This document shows, one piece after another, positions 1 to 8,818 of a DNA stretch of 64,000 bases. Position 1 is the first letter of the stretch. Each line of letters starts with the position of its first letter. The stretch spans positions 2,449,001 to 2,513,000 of the forward strand of contig NZ_CP045202.1 in NCBI RefSeq assembly GCF_016864195.1. The letters run 5' to 3'. The translations under genes were made by a program, and so were the position numbers. Below the pieces are notes generated by a model. It saw only the letters and a list, made by a program, of their open reading frames with translations. It did no database searches and was not told the DNA's origin. This DNA is from Dechloromonas sp. TW-R-39-2 (GTDB taxonomy: Bacteria > Pseudomonadota > Gammaproteobacteria > Burkholderiales > Rhodocyclaceae).

Positions 1-710
1 CCCAGATTGGTAGTCGACCGCAGCACTGCCGGGTCAGCGCTCGGAGGAAAATCCTGTTCAGGATGATTCCCCATGGCGGCATCGAGCGGAGAAATCGAAA
101 GCCTCGCTACGGCTCGCTGAAAGTCATCGCTGGCGATGCTTTTGAAGCCAGCCAGCATCTCTGCCTGCCGATCCATATTGGGCGCCATTTCCAGGCCCGA
201 TTCATCGATGAACATGCTGCCCATCGTCGGATCGATGAAAGCAGACCACCTCCCTGTTACCGGATGCAAGCCCGGAACCGTACTGATCTCTACCTCAGTC
301 GAGGGCAGAAAGCTCAGTTGATGCTCAGGAATGGCTGCCAGGTACTTGCTACGCAACGCGGTGAGAAAATGAAGCGCCTCGGCAAGCGGCAGTGAATCCA
401 CCAGGGAAAACCACATTTTGAATCCGGCCTCACCCGACACAGAAATGGCCGGCGCAGGCAACTCAAGATCATCCTGCAATGCCTGAAACAAGGCAGCAAC
501 CGCAGGCCAGTCACTTGCTCGACGAAAATCCAGCACCATCGCCCGAACCAGGCCGTCATCCCCAAGCAGTCGAAGATCGGTAACAAGCTGATGCCGGGGA
601 GCGGTCGAATCGCCATCCGGCAAGCGATCATCTTCCACTCCGGAGAACTCTTTCGATTGCAGATCAGGCAAAAAATACAGGCGTTGAAGTTCAGTAATCA
701 GTTTATTCAT
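1..710 (-). CDS. Hypothetical protein, 3' end beyond the window
   Basis: An uninterrupted minus-strand frame runs from an ATG at 710 off the left edge, giving at least 236 residues. I do not recognise it with certainty. The order of elements around residues 57-130 is faintly like an archaeo-eukaryotic primase core: a hydrophobic strand ending LDF (60-62) where an acidic pair is expected, then SGEAGFKMWF (92-101) where primases have a Gly-rich loop and a His, then a helix and a Pro-rich segment. The expected acidic and His residues are not conserved, so any such domain would be inactive. It lies 23 bases downstream of the DUF5710 gene on the same strand and is probably cotranscribed. It could equally be an unrelated family. 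Confidence 0.6.
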   Translation of the reverse strand, partial: MNKLITELQRLYFLPDLQSKEFSGVEDDRLPDGDSTAPRHQLVTDLRLLGDDGLVRAMVLDFRRASDWPAVAALFQALQDDLELPAPAISVSGEAGFKMWFSLVDSLPLAEALHFLTALRSKYLAAIPEHQLSFLPSTEVEISTVPGLHPVTGRWSAFIDPTMGSMFIDESGLEMAPNMDRQAEMLAGFKSIASDDFQRAVARLSISPLDAAMGNHPEQDFPPSADPAVLRSTTNL

Positions 711-733
711 GACTCATCGATCCAGCGGACAAA

Positions 734-1036
734 CTAGCAAGAGATTGCCATTGACGCACATTGATCACAAACCTCCCATGGCAAACACTCGCAAACACGA
801 GGGCGAACCACGTAATCGCTGCCGGTGACAACTTTCCCGGGAGCAGACCTGGCCGCCGCAGGACGAGCCGAAGGCGCGCCATCATCACTCTCCGCCGCCG
901 TCGGGGACCACTTTGCAAACGCAGACATATCCGCCTTGCCATCGACAAACCAGATTTTTCGGGCAGCATCCCACCGGGCGCCCAACTTCTTGGCTTGATC
1001 CTTTTCTGCAAAAGGCACTTTCAGATTCAGTCTCAT
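734..1036 (-). CDS. DUF5710 domain protein, 100 aa
   Basis: The N-terminal 33 residues match the DUF5710 pattern: a short strand, VPFAEKDQAKKLGARWD (7-23), then KIWFVDG (27-33). This small domain occurs alone and in plasmid primases of the TraC type, where it is thought to bind nucleic acid; that role is family knowledge, not shown here. A low-complexity Ala/Pro linker (51-67) leads to a Cys-rich tail, CECLPWEVCDQC (82-93), with four cysteines spaced like a small zinc site. The start at 1036 was chosen over an upstream start at 1153 because the homologous region begins exactly there. It probably forms an operon with the gene that follows it on the minus strand. Confidence 0.7.
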   Translation of the reverse strand: MRLNLKVPFAEKDQAKKLGARWDAARKIWFVDGKADMSAFAKWSPTAAESDDGAPSARPAAARSAPGKVVTGSDYVVRPRVCECLPWEVCDQCASMAISC

Positions 1037-1134
1037 GGCCTTACCAAATTTCAATTGAAGGGGTAACAAGAAGAACCGACATGTTCGGAACCTTGGGGCA
1101 AACAAAACCAATACACGCTGTTGCAAACCGTTAC

Positions 1135-1163
1135 TTGAGTTGGCGCAGCGCACCGCTTATCTT
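1135..1163 (+). promoter_or_regulatory. Candidate sigma-70 promoter for a small RNA
   Basis: TTGAGT (1135-1140) and TATCTT (1158-1163) are separated by exactly 17 bases on the plus strand. No plus-strand gene follows, but two strong hairpins do, the second terminator-like. The predicted start is near 1170. Confidence 0.4.
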
Positions 1164-1169
1164 GTCAGT

Positions 1170-1263
1170 CATGTGCTGACCCCCCAACAGCCTGACGACC
1201 AACCTCTCCCTCCCTGTTGGTCGTCGAAAGCCCCGCCCCCCCCTGGCGGGGCTTTCACCTTTT
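1170..1263 (+). ncRNA. Candidate intergenic small RNA of about 95 nt
   Basis: This stretch has no credible reading frame. It has a 17-spaced sigma-70-like promoter just upstream and a strong intrinsic terminator at its end. Inside are two adjacent hairpins: a 10-bp perfect stem (1194-1203 with 1216-1225) whose 12-base loop is pyrimidine only (CTCTCCCTCCCT), and the 12-bp terminator stem. A C/T-rich loop could expose an anti-Shine-Dalgarno-like sequence, as in some mRNA-binding small RNAs; that is inference. I do not recognise it as a known RNA family. The rest of the 1037-1435 gap shows nothing else apart from the tRNA terminator. Confidence 0.35.
1226..1263 (+). terminator. Strong intrinsic terminator
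   Basis: A perfect 12-bp stem (1226-1237 with 1245-1256, GAAAGCCCCGCC paired with its complement) has a 7-base loop and is followed by CACCTTTT on the plus strand. It would end the candidate small RNA. The minus-strand side lacks a clear T tract. Confidence 0.65.
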
Positions 1264-1390
1264 CAGACAATGATTTTATCGATAACCCCACACGCAAGTG
1301 AATCACGAGCTTTTCGATTGAAGCCATCGGCTCACCCTGCATGCACTGGTTCAGCAACATCGCCCCGAATTGCCCGGCAAACGCCCAAAA

Positions 1391-1416
1391 GCAAAAAGCC
1401 CCGTATAACGGGGCTT
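1391..1416 (-). terminator. Terminator of the tRNA-Ser transcript
   Basis: The stem AAGCCCCG (1396-1403) pairs with CGGGGCTT (1409-1416) around a 5-base loop. On the minus strand it is followed by a T-rich run (complement of 1393-1397). It lies 20 bases past the 3' end of the tRNA. Confidence 0.75.
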
Positions 1417-1435
1417 CTAGCTATCTTGCAGGTTC

Positions 1436-1528
1436 TGGCGGAGACGGAGGGATTCGAACCCTCGATGCAGGTTTTGCCCGCATGCTCCCTTAGCAGGGGA
1501 GTGCCTTCGACCTCTCGGCCACGTCTCC
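1436..1528 (-). tRNA. tRNA-Ser (anticodon GCU)
   Basis: This is a 93-nt class II tRNA. The acceptor stem GGAGACG (5' end at 1528) pairs with CGTCTCC before discriminator G and an encoded CCA (1436-1438). The anticodon arm is CTCCC-CTGCTAA-GGGAG with anticodon GCT, reading AGC/AGU codons. A long variable arm precedes the T arm, whose loop is GGTTCGAATCC-like. The long variable arm and the GCT anticodon identify serine. It has its own promoter and terminator. Confidence 0.96.
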
Positions 1529-1544
1529 GTTCAGAAGAGCGCGG

Positions 1545-1573
1545 ATGATATATGCTCCGCGCCCTTTGGTCAA
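1545..1573 (-). promoter_or_regulatory. Sigma-70 promoter of tRNA-Ser
   Basis: On the minus strand, TTGACC (complement of 1568-1573) and TATCAT (complement of 1545-1550) are 17 bases apart. The -10 hexamer ends 16 bases before the mature tRNA 5' end. Confidence 0.7.
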
Positions 1574-1576
1574 ACC

Positions 1577-2797
1577 TTACTGATCAAGACCGAAAGCGCG
1601 GTGCAGAACGCGAACCGCCAATTCCAGATATTTCTCGTCGAGAACAACGGAAATCTTGATCTCGGAGGTCGAGATCATCTGGATATTGATACCTTCATCG
1701 GCCAGCGCCTTGAACATCTTGGAGGCAACACCCGGGTGCGAACGCATACCGACGCCCACGGCCGAGACCTTGCAGATTTTGTTGTCACCGGTCACCTCAC
1801 GGGCGCCCAACTTGGCCTTGGTGGCTTCGAGGATGCCCTGTGCCTTGGCGAAATCACCGCGATTCACCGTGAAGGAGAAATCGGTCGTGCCGTCATGACC
1901 AACATTCTGGATGATCATGTCGACATCGATATTGGCATCGGCGATGGCACCGAGAATCTGGTAGGCAATGCCCGGGGTATCCGGAACGCCGAGCATGGTC
2001 AGCTTGGCTTCGTCGCGGTTGAAAGCGATACCGGAAATGATCGGTTGTTCCATGTTCTTGTCTTCCTCAACAGTGATCAGCGTACCTTCCCCTTCGTCCT
2101 GGAAGCTGGAAAGAACGCGCAGTTTGACCTTGTACTTGCCGGCGAATTCGACCGAGCGAATCTGCAGCACCTTGGAGCCCAGGCTGGCCATTTCCAGCAT
2201 TTCTTCAAAGGTGATGGTATCGAGCTTCTTGGCTTCTGCCACAACGCGCGGATCGGTCGTATAGACGCCATCAACGTCGGTGTAGATCTGGCACTCGTCA
2301 GCCTTCAGGGCTGCAGCCAGCGCGACGCCGGAAGTATCGGAACCGCCACGACCAAGCGTGGTGATATTGCCGTGCTCGTCGACACCCTGGAAACCGGCGA
2401 CGATGACCACCTTGCCGGCATCCAGATCGCGCCGCATATTGGCTTCGTCGATCGACAGGATGCGTGCCTTGGTGAAGGTGCTGTCAGTCAGAACCTTCAC
2501 CTGGCCACCAGTGTAGCTACGGGCATCGACACCGATATTCTTGAGCGCCATGGCCAGAAGGCCAATGGTAACTTGCTCGCCGGTCGCACAGACCTGATCC
2601 ATCTCGCGCGGATCGGGATTGGCCTGAACTTCCTTGCAAAGAGCGATCAGACGATTGGTTTCGCCGCTCATGGCTGAAAGGACAACCACAACCTGGTGGC
2701 CCTGCGCCTGGAATTTGGCAACCCGCTGCGCAACATTTTTGATGCGTTCGGGATTGGCGACGGACGTACCGCCGTATTTTTGAACAATCAACGCCAT
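1577..2797 (-). CDS. lysC: Aspartate kinase
   Basis: This cytoplasmic enzyme phosphorylates aspartate to aspartyl-4-phosphate, the first step toward lysine, threonine, methionine and diaminopimelate. The kinase domain begins with the KYGGTSV signature (7-13). It also has the LGRGGSDTS substrate loop near 150 and the [12 protein letters not shown] segment near 175. Two ACT domains follow in the C-terminal third (roughly 265-406), including [10 protein letters not shown] and a second ACT unit with [11 protein letters not shown], so allosteric control by lysine and/or threonine is expected. Its 406 residues are the usual length for the monofunctional class. It stands alone between the tRNA promoter and the terminator of the deacetylase-family gene. 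Confidence 0.97.
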   Translation of the reverse strand: MALIVQKYGGTSVANPERIKNVAQRVAKFQAQGHQVVVVLSAMSGETNRLIALCKEVQANPDPREMDQVCATGEQVTIGLLAMALKNIGVDARSYTGGQVKVLTDSTFTKARILSIDEANMRRDLDAGKVVIVAGFQGVDEHGNITTLGRGGSDTSGVALAAALKADECQIYTDVDGVYTTDPRVVAEAKKLDTITFEEMLEMASLGSKVLQIRSVEFAGKYKVKLRVLSSFQDEGEGTLITVEEDKNMEQPIISGIAFNRDEAKLTMLGVPDTPGIAYQILGAIADANIDVDMIIQNVGHDGTTDFSFTVNRGDFAKAQGILEATKAKLGAREVTGDNKICKVSAVGVGMRSHPGVASKMFKALADEGINIQMISTSEIKISVVLDEKYLELAVRVLHRAFGLDQ

Positions 2798-2827
2798 GGA
2801 TTCATCCGGTTAAACGTTGGAAACATG

Positions 2828-2865
2828 AAAAAGAGGGCGGGATTTTACCCCACCCTGCTCTTTTT
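2828..2865 (-). terminator. Terminator downstream of the deacetylase-family gene
   Basis: AAAAAGAG (2828-2835) pairs with CTCTTTTT (2858-2865), enclosing a G-rich and C-rich inner stem. On the minus strand it ends in a T run. It separates the deacetylase-family gene from lysC. Confidence 0.6.
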
Positions 2866-2882
2866 CCGAAAGAAATCAGCGC

Positions 2883-3809
2883 CTAGAGATCAGCCAGGGA
2901 ACGCAGATGGGCACCGACGCTGCGTGCCAGCGAACTCATTACGTACCCACCTTCAAGCATTGAAACGATACGCTTGTTGCAAACCTCTGCGGCCAGCTTC
3001 TTGAGTTCGTCGGTACACCAGGCGAAATCACGCTCAAGCAGCTTGAGACCACCCATGTCATCTTCGTAATGACCATCGAAGCCCGCCGAGATGAAAATCA
3101 TCTGGGGCTTGAACTCACGCAAGCGCGGCATCCAGACCTGGCTTACTGCATCGCGGAACTCCTCACCACCGCAACCCGCGGCAAGAGGAACGTTGCACAT
3201 GTTGGCTGCCGGCTTGTCAGCCCCGCTATACGGGTAAAACGGATGCTGGAAGATGCTGCACATCAGCACCTGTTCGTCACCGGCAAAACAATCTTCGGTG
3301 CCGTTGCCGTGGTGCACGTCGAAATCGATGATCGCAACGCGCTCCAGCCCATGCACCTTGATGGCATGGCGTGCTGCAACGCCGATATTATTGAAGAAGC
3401 AGAAGCCCATCGGCGTTGCTTTTTCACAATGATGGCCGGGCGGGCGGACGGCGCAGAAAGCATTCTCGATTTCGCCGCTCATCACGAGGTCGACCGCCTG
3501 ACATCCAGCCCCTGCTGCACGCAATGCGGCTTGCCAGGTATGCGGATTCATCGCGGTATCCGGATCAAGGTGGACCACGCCGATTTCAGGAGAGGCGCGC
3601 TTGATTCGTTCCAGGTGCGAAGCCGGATGCACGCGCAGCAATTGTTCAAACGTAGCCAGCGGTGCATCGTAATAAACAAAATACGCATCAAGGCCCTGAG
3701 CGATCAGGTGATCGCTGATGGCAGTGAGACGTTGAGGACATTCCGGATGATGCGAACCCATATCGTGCAACTGACAGTCGCGATGGGTGATGAAGGCAGT
3801 GGTCGTCAC
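2883..3809 (-). CDS. Histone deacetylase family protein (acetylpolyamine amidohydrolase/HDAC-like)
   Basis: This is a zinc-dependent amidohydrolase of the arginase/deacetylase fold. Members remove acetyl groups from protein lysines, polyamines or small molecules; the substrate here is unknown. Visible family marks are DMGSHHPECPQRL near the N-terminus, the His dyad in RPPGHHCE, the metal-binding DFDVHHGNGT, and the second metal Asp in AGFDGHYEDD, so it should be active. I chose a GTG start at 3809, preceded by AGAGAG at good spacing. That gives 308 residues, typical of the family; a longer frame back to 3890 adds 27 unconserved residues. It is divergent from the MoxR gene. Confidence 0.9.
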   Translation of the reverse strand: MTTTAFITHRDCQLHDMGSHHPECPQRLTAISDHLIAQGLDAYFVYYDAPLATFEQLLRVHPASHLERIKRASPEIGVVHLDPDTAMNPHTWQAALRAAGAGCQAVDLVMSGEIENAFCAVRPPGHHCEKATPMGFCFFNNIGVAARHAIKVHGLERVAIIDFDVHHGNGTEDCFAGDEQVLMCSIFQHPFYPYSGADKPAANMCNVPLAAGCGGEEFRDAVSQVWMPRLREFKPQMIFISAGFDGHYEDDMGGLKLLERDFAWCTDELKKLAAEVCNKRIVSMLEGGYVMSSLARSVGAHLRSLADL

Positions 3810-3930
3810 TTGTTCTCTCTCTGCGAACCGGCGCTCATTGATGGCGCACGTCGAAATGCCATTATCGTCCCAATCTGGACGAGGCTTCAAGCATTAGAAT
3901 TCGTTTGAACTGTAATTAAAGAAAGCCGCC

Positions 3931-4878
3931 ATGTCAGGAACCACACTCGCCAGCCGAATGAGCCGCCACCATCCGCTTGCCGAGCTACTCGACGAAGCCG
4001 GAAAAACAATTCTGGGCAAGGAAATGGAAATTCGCCAGGCACTCACCTGCCTGCTTGCCGGCGGCCACCTATTGATCGAGGATCTGCCCGGCATGGGCAA
4101 GACGACACTGGCTCATACGCTGGCTCAACTGCTCGGCCTGCAATTTTCCCGTATCCAGTTCACCAGCGATCTGCTACCGGCCGACATTACCGGCATTTCA
4201 CTATTCGACCGCGACAAAAGCGAATTCCGCTTTCTGCCCGGCCCGATTTTTGCGCAACTGGTGCTGGCCGATGAAATCAACCGGGCCACGCCAAAAACGC
4301 AAAGCGCTCTGCTTGAGGCCATGGCAGAAGGCCAGGTCACCACGGAAGGTCAAACGCGCGACCTGCCCTCACCTTTTTTCGTCATCGCCACGCAAAACCC
4401 GGCACATCAGATCGGCACCTTCCCACTCCCGGAATCCCAGCTGGACCGATTCATGATGCGTATCGAACTGGGCTACCCAAACCGTATGGCCGAGCGTGCG
4501 CTGCTTGCCGGTGGCGGCCAGCACGAACAGGCGAAACGTCTTGAAGCAATGATCCAGGGCACAGACCTCCTCACCTTTCAGACTGAAATCCGGCAGGTAC
4601 ACACCGCCGGACCATTGATCGACTATGTCCAACTGCTGCTCGAAGCCAGCCGTCACAGTCCTATTTTCCAGCACGGCCTGTCGCCTCGCGCCGGCCTTGC
4701 CCTGCTTGCGGCGGCCCGTGCCTGGGCCTGGCTCGAAGGGCGCGACATGGTTATTCCGGATGACATCCAGACGATCCTGCCGGCAGTTGCCAGCCACCGC
4801 CTGCGCACCAACCAGGGCAGCCACCACGCCCGACCGGAAGACATTGCCTCCCTGATCCATTCGGTTGCGATTCCCTGA
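3931..4878 (+). CDS. MoxR-family AAA+ ATPase
   Basis: A 315-residue AAA+ ATPase of the MoxR/RavA group, thought to act as a chaperone that helps assemble or activate partner complexes. Walker A is GMGKTT (54-59) and Walker B is LVLADEINRA near 107-116, followed by the helix KTQSALLEAMAEGQV typical of MoxR. An arginine-finger region and a C-terminal lid are present. It heads a three-gene operon with a DUF58 protein (6-base gap) and a TgpA-like transglutaminase (4-base overlap). This MoxR-DUF58-transglutaminase set is widespread and probably works on envelope or peptidoglycan-related substrates; the exact role is not established. Confidence 0.93.
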   Translation: MSGTTLASRMSRHHPLAELLDEAGKTILGKEMEIRQALTCLLAGGHLLIEDLPGMGKTTLAHTLAQLLGLQFSRIQFTSDLLPADITGISLFDRDKSEFRFLPGPIFAQLVLADEINRATPKTQSALLEAMAEGQVTTEGQTRDLPSPFFVIATQNPAHQIGTFPLPESQLDRFMMRIELGYPNRMAERALLAGGGQHEQAKRLEAMIQGTDLLTFQTEIRQVHTAGPLIDYVQLLLEASRHSPIFQHGLSPRAGLALLAAARAWAWLEGRDMVIPDDIQTILPAVASHRLRTNQGSHHARPEDIASLIHSVAIP

Positions 4879-4884
4879 CCCCGC

Positions 4885-5838
4885 GTGAAGCTGCTCGCTC
4901 AACTGAAACAGGCGCTTTTCCGCTGGCAAAGCGATGGCACTGCACCGCTGCGCCTTGGTCAGCGGCGTATTTTCATCATCCCCTCACGCGGCGGGCTGCT
5001 ATTTGTGAGCGCACTCGTTGTGATGCTGATTGGTGCCATCAATTACAGCCTCGCACTTGGTCACGCACTTGTCTTTCTGCTCGCCGGCCTCGGCCTGGTC
5101 GGCATGATCCACACCTTTCGCAACCTGTACGATCTAGTAATCACCCCCGGCCGATGTGATGCCGTTTTTGCCGGAGAAATAGCCTATTTCGAACTACGGC
5201 TCGATAACGAACGAGCCACTGCAAGACGCGCCCTGACTTTCGAGGCAGACGCAGAACACCCGGTGACTGTCACGGTCGACGCCGGAAAAATGCTGAAAAT
5301 CGCCATTCCCCAGCGCACCATCCGCCGCGGTTGGTGCGAACTATCCAGAATCCGCCTGTCCAGCGAATACCCTATCGGCCTGTTTCATGCGTGGAGCTAT
5401 CTGCAACCGGCCATGCGCTGCCTGGTTTTCCCCACCCCGGTCATGACCCCTCTGCCTGCCCCGTCAGCGACCAATCACCAAGGAACGCAGCGCGGCGCTG
5501 CAGGACAAGAGGATTTTTCCGGATTTCGCCTGCGACAGCCAACGGACTCGCTGCATCATGTGGCCTGGAAAGCCAGCGCCCGGATTCCCGATAGCAACGA
5601 TCTGCTGGTCAAACAATTTGCCGGCGGATCGGCACTTGAGTTGCAACTCGACTGGGCCCTGACCGATCCGGCATTGCCCGACGAAACACGGCTCGGCATT
5701 TTATGCGGCTGGGTCTTGCAGGCCGACGCAAGCGGACAACGCTACGGTCTACGCCTGCCCGGGCATAAAATTGCCCCGGCAGACACAAAAAACCAGCGCC
5801 TTGCCTGTCTGCAATTACTCGCACTATTCGCCTTATGA
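4885..5838 (+). CDS. DUF58 domain membrane protein
   Basis: The 317-residue protein has two adjacent N-terminal membrane segments (about 36-57 and 60-78) after the RRIFIIPSRGG motif. A long cytoplasmic or periplasmic region then contains the DUF58 core, recognisable by the segment ending DSLHHVAWKASAR near 230. A GTG start at 4885 follows the MoxR stop by 6 bases. DUF58 proteins often resemble a VWA domain and partner the neighbouring MoxR ATPase; the biochemical function is unknown. The stop overlaps the next gene start (ATGA), indicating translational coupling. Confidence 0.9.
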   Translation: MKLLAQLKQALFRWQSDGTAPLRLGQRRIFIIPSRGGLLFVSALVVMLIGAINYSLALGHALVFLLAGLGLVGMIHTFRNLYDLVITPGRCDAVFAGEIAYFELRLDNERATARRALTFEADAEHPVTVTVDAGKMLKIAIPQRTIRRGWCELSRIRLSSEYPIGLFHAWSYLQPAMRCLVFPTPVMTPLPAPSATNHQGTQRGAAGQEDFSGFRLRQPTDSLHHVAWKASARIPDSNDLLVKQFAGGSALELQLDWALTDPALPDETRLGILCGWVLQADASGQRYGLRLPGHKIAPADTKNQRLACLQLLALFAL

Positions 5839-7772
5839 GCCGACCGGCCCACCGCCCTCTCGACCAGACCGCGCGCCCCTGGTTAATGGCCGCCGCCCTG
5901 GCGACCATCTTGCCGCATCTCGAACATCAAGCCTTGTGGCTGAGCAGCCTGATCGGCCTGATGCTGCTCTGGGCTGCCTGGCTGTGGCAGCGCAACGAGC
6001 GCCTACCGAACAGCGGGCTGCTAGCCATCATCGTCTGCCTCAGTTGCTGCGCGGTCTATCTCGAATATCAAACCCTGTTCGGCCGCGATGCCGGTGTCGC
6101 CCTGCTGGTAATTTTCATGGCCATGAAAATGCTGGAGTTGAAAACCCGGCGCGATGGCATGGTCGTCGTCACCCTCGGCTATTTTCTGCTGCTGACGCAT
6201 TATTTCTACTCGCAAAGCATTCCAACCGGACTGTGGTTATTGATTGCGCTATGGCTCGTCACGTCGGCGCTGATTCGCCTGAACAGCGGCCCGGATGCCA
6301 CGCCACGCAGCATCTTGCGCTACGCGGCCAGCCTGCTCGTCCAGGCTCTGCCCTTCATGCTCGCGCTATACCTGCTTTTCCCGCGGATCAACGGGCCGCT
6401 CTGGGGCTTGCCGCAAGACGCACATAGCGGCAAGACCGGCCTGTCGGAACAAATGACGCCCGGCAGCATTGCTCACCTGGCACTCAATAACGACATCGCT
6501 TTCCGGGTCCGCTTCGACGCTGAAACGCCGCCTGGAAAACTACTTTATTGGCGCGGCCCGGTCATGGAGTATTTTGACGGAACCACCTGGCGACCACAGC
6601 CGAACCGCCCAGGCTCAGAGCGCATCGAAGTCATCGCCACCCCGCTCAGCTACGAAATCACGCTTGAAGCCCATAACCAACGCTGGCTGCTGGCGCTCGA
6701 TGCCCCCACCGGCCTGCCACCGGAAACAGGCTTGAATGGCACGTTGACCGCGACACACCGGCAGATCATCAATGAACGTCGCCAATTTCGCTTTGCCTCG
6801 ACACTGGACTACCGTTTCAACGTTGCCGAGAACCCCAACATCCTCCGACGCAACCTGCAACTACCTGCCGGGCGAAACCCGCAGACGCTCAAACTGGCCA
6901 GCGAATGGCGGGCCACAGCCAAGGCGCCTGAAGAAGTCGTCAATAAGGCACTGACACTCTTTGCCGAGCAAAACTTTGTCTACACCTTGCAACCACCACT
7001 GCTCGGCCCGGAAGGGGTCGATGACTTCCTGTTCTCGAGCCGTCGTGGTTTTTGCGAACATTACGCTGCAGCCTTCGTCGTACTGATGCGCGCCGCCGGC
7101 ATCCCGGCGCGCGTGGTCGGCGGCTACCAGGGCGGCGAAGTCAATCCGGTGGACGGCTACCTGACCGTGCGCCAATCCGACGCTCACGCCTGGAGTGAAA
7201 TATGGCTCGAAGGCCGTGGCTGGATAAGGATAGATCCAACGGCCGCCGTTTCGCCTGCCCGCATCGAAAACGGTCGCATCGATCAGTCAGGCAGCGCCAA
7301 CCTGCCAGCCTTGAGCCAACTACGCACCGCCTGGCTCAAAAACCTGCGTCATCGCTGGGAAGCGATCAACAATGCCTGGAACCAGCAAATACTGAGCTAC
7401 GACATGCAGCGCCAACGCCAGCTACTCGCCCGTCTTGGCTGGCAAGAAGCGGGCTGGCAGGACCTGGTCATCCTGCTCGCCCTTTGCTGCACCATACTGC
7501 TCGGCGCCATCACGGCCTGGACGCTCCATCAAAAAACCCAACCAGACCCAGCCACCCGTCTCTGGCATAAAGCCTTGCGACATCTGGCACGAAGACAAGT
7601 AAACTGCGCCCCCTGGGAAACGCCCAATGCCTTGCTGCACCGTGTACAGACCGAGCACCCAATGTTGGCCGAACCTTTCGGGCGCGTTGTAAATGCTTAT
7701 CTGGATGTGCGCTACGGCCGTACCTCGAACAATCTGAACCTTCTGCGCGAAGCCATCGCGCAATTGCCCTGA
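5835..7772 (+). CDS. tgpA: TgpA-like transglutaminase (DUF3488/DUF4129), membrane protein
   Basis: This 645-residue protein has about six N-terminal membrane helices (residues 10-190, DUF3488). A periplasmic transglutaminase-like domain follows with the Cys motif RGFCEHYAAAF near 405, the His in SDAHAWSEIW and the Asp in IRIDPTAA, completing a Cys-His-Asp triad. A further membrane helix near 550 precedes a C-terminal DUF4129-like tail. The Pseudomonas aeruginosa homologue TgpA is essential and is thought to act in the periplasm, possibly on the cell wall. It is the third gene of the MoxR-DUF58-TgpA operon and is followed 11 bases later by mltB, so all four may be cotranscribed. Confidence 0.92.
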   Translation: MSRPAHRPLDQTARPWLMAAALATILPHLEHQALWLSSLIGLMLLWAAWLWQRNERLPNSGLLAIIVCLSCCAVYLEYQTLFGRDAGVALLVIFMAMKMLELKTRRDGMVVVTLGYFLLLTHYFYSQSIPTGLWLLIALWLVTSALIRLNSGPDATPRSILRYAASLLVQALPFMLALYLLFPRINGPLWGLPQDAHSGKTGLSEQMTPGSIAHLALNNDIAFRVRFDAETPPGKLLYWRGPVMEYFDGTTWRPQPNRPGSERIEVIATPLSYEITLEAHNQRWLLALDAPTGLPPETGLNGTLTATHRQIINERRQFRFASTLDYRFNVAENPNILRRNLQLPAGRNPQTLKLASEWRATAKAPEEVVNKALTLFAEQNFVYTLQPPLLGPEGVDDFLFSSRRGFCEHYAAAFVVLMRAAGIPARVVGGYQGGEVNPVDGYLTVRQSDAHAWSEIWLEGRGWIRIDPTAAVSPARIENGRIDQSGSANLPALSQLRTAWLKNLRHRWEAINNAWNQQILSYDMQRQRQLLARLGWQEAGWQDLVILLALCCTILLGAITAWTLHQKTQPDPATRLWHKALRHLARRQVNCAPWETPNALLHRVQTEHPMLAEPFGRVVNAYLDVRYGRTSNNLNLLREAIAQLP

Positions 7773-7783
7773 CGGAGATCGAT

Positions 7784-8770
7784 TTGAAGCTGACTCTTGG
7801 TGCTCTGCTGCTCGCCTGCCTGACTGGTTTGAGCCACGCCGCTGCCAAACCGCAAAGTTTTGCCGACAACCCGGCAACCATCGAATTTGCGCGAGAAATG
7901 GAACAACGCCACGGTTTCAATGCAGATGAATTGCTCGACAAGTTTGCCCAAACCAGCTCGAACGCCAAAGTACTGCAACTGATCAAACCCCCTGCATCCC
8001 CTCAACAGCGATCATGGGAACGTTACCGTCCACGCTTCCTGAACGACCGGCGCATCGATGGCGGCGTACGCTTCTGGCAGGACAACCGCACCGTTCTAGC
8101 CCGCGCCCGGGCAATGTACGGCGTGCCGGAAGAAATCATTGTTGCGATCATTGGCGTCGAAACCGAATATGGCCGCAACACTGGCGGCTTCCGCGTCCTT
8201 GAAGCACTCGCCACCCTGGCCTTCGATTACCCGCGTCGCGCCGATTTCTTCCGCACCGAACTAGAACAGTTCCTGCTGCTGGCCCGTGAAAACAATATGG
8301 ACCCGCTCAGCATCAAGGGCTCTTTTGCCGGCGCCATCGGCATTCCACAATTCATGCCGGGCAGCCAGCGCCGCTACGCCGTCGACTTCGATGGCGATCA
8401 GCGCGTCGACCTGTCGGGCAGCTTCGATGATGCCGTCGGCAGCGTCGGGCGCTTCCTGGAACAGCACGGCTGGCAAGCCGGCCAGCCGATTGCCATCGCC
8501 GCACGCGTGCAAGGCGAACCTGCCCGCGAACTGATCGAAGCCGGCATCCGCCCCACACTCAAGGTCGGCGAGCTTGCCGCACAAGGCATCAGTAGCAGAG
8601 CGGGGAATGAAGACAATGTCGCACTGATCGACCTTGTTTCACCGGGCCGCGAAACCGAATACTGGCTGGGCTACGAAAATTTCTACGTCATCACCCGCTA
8701 CAACCGCTCCAGCTTTTACGCCATGTCGGTTTTTCAGTTGGCAGAAGAAATTCGCCAGCGGATGCGCTGA
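7784..8770 (+). CDS. mltB: Lytic murein transglycosylase B
   Basis: This enzyme cleaves the MurNAc-GlcNAc bond of peptidoglycan with 1,6-anhydro product formation. A signal peptide of about 20 residues ends LSHAAA; it has no lipobox Cys, so it is predicted to be periplasmic and soluble rather than a lipoprotein like E. coli MltB. The catalytic Glu is E126 in the GVETEYGR motif. Further family marks are SFAGAIGIPQFMPGS and the C-terminal YNRSSFYAMSVFQLA segment. The TTG start at 7784 is supported by GGAG seven bases upstream and by the signal peptide. It faces rpoS; a weak hairpin lies at 8780-8804 between the converging genes. Confidence 0.94.
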   Translation: MKLTLGALLLACLTGLSHAAAKPQSFADNPATIEFAREMEQRHGFNADELLDKFAQTSSNAKVLQLIKPPASPQQRSWERYRPRFLNDRRIDGGVRFWQDNRTVLARARAMYGVPEEIIVAIIGVETEYGRNTGGFRVLEALATLAFDYPRRADFFRTELEQFLLLARENNMDPLSIKGSFAGAIGIPQFMPGSQRRYAVDFDGDQRVDLSGSFDDAVGSVGRFLEQHGWQAGQPIAIAARVQGEPARELIEAGIRPTLKVGELAAQGISSRAGNEDNVALIDLVSPGRETEYWLGYENFYVITRYNRSSFYAMSVFQLAEEIRQRMR

Positions 8771-8818
8771 ATCACCGCAGGTGGGATTGCAGGCTCATCC
8801 CGCCCTTCGGCAAGGTTT

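Noticed and set aside
1601..2677. 358-codon plus-strand frame opposite lysC
   Set aside because: Antisense shadow; no motif, start site or Shine-Dalgarno.
8780..8804. 7-bp hairpin between mltB and rpoS as a terminator
   Set aside because: It contains a G-T pair and lacks a T tract on either side, so I do not call it.
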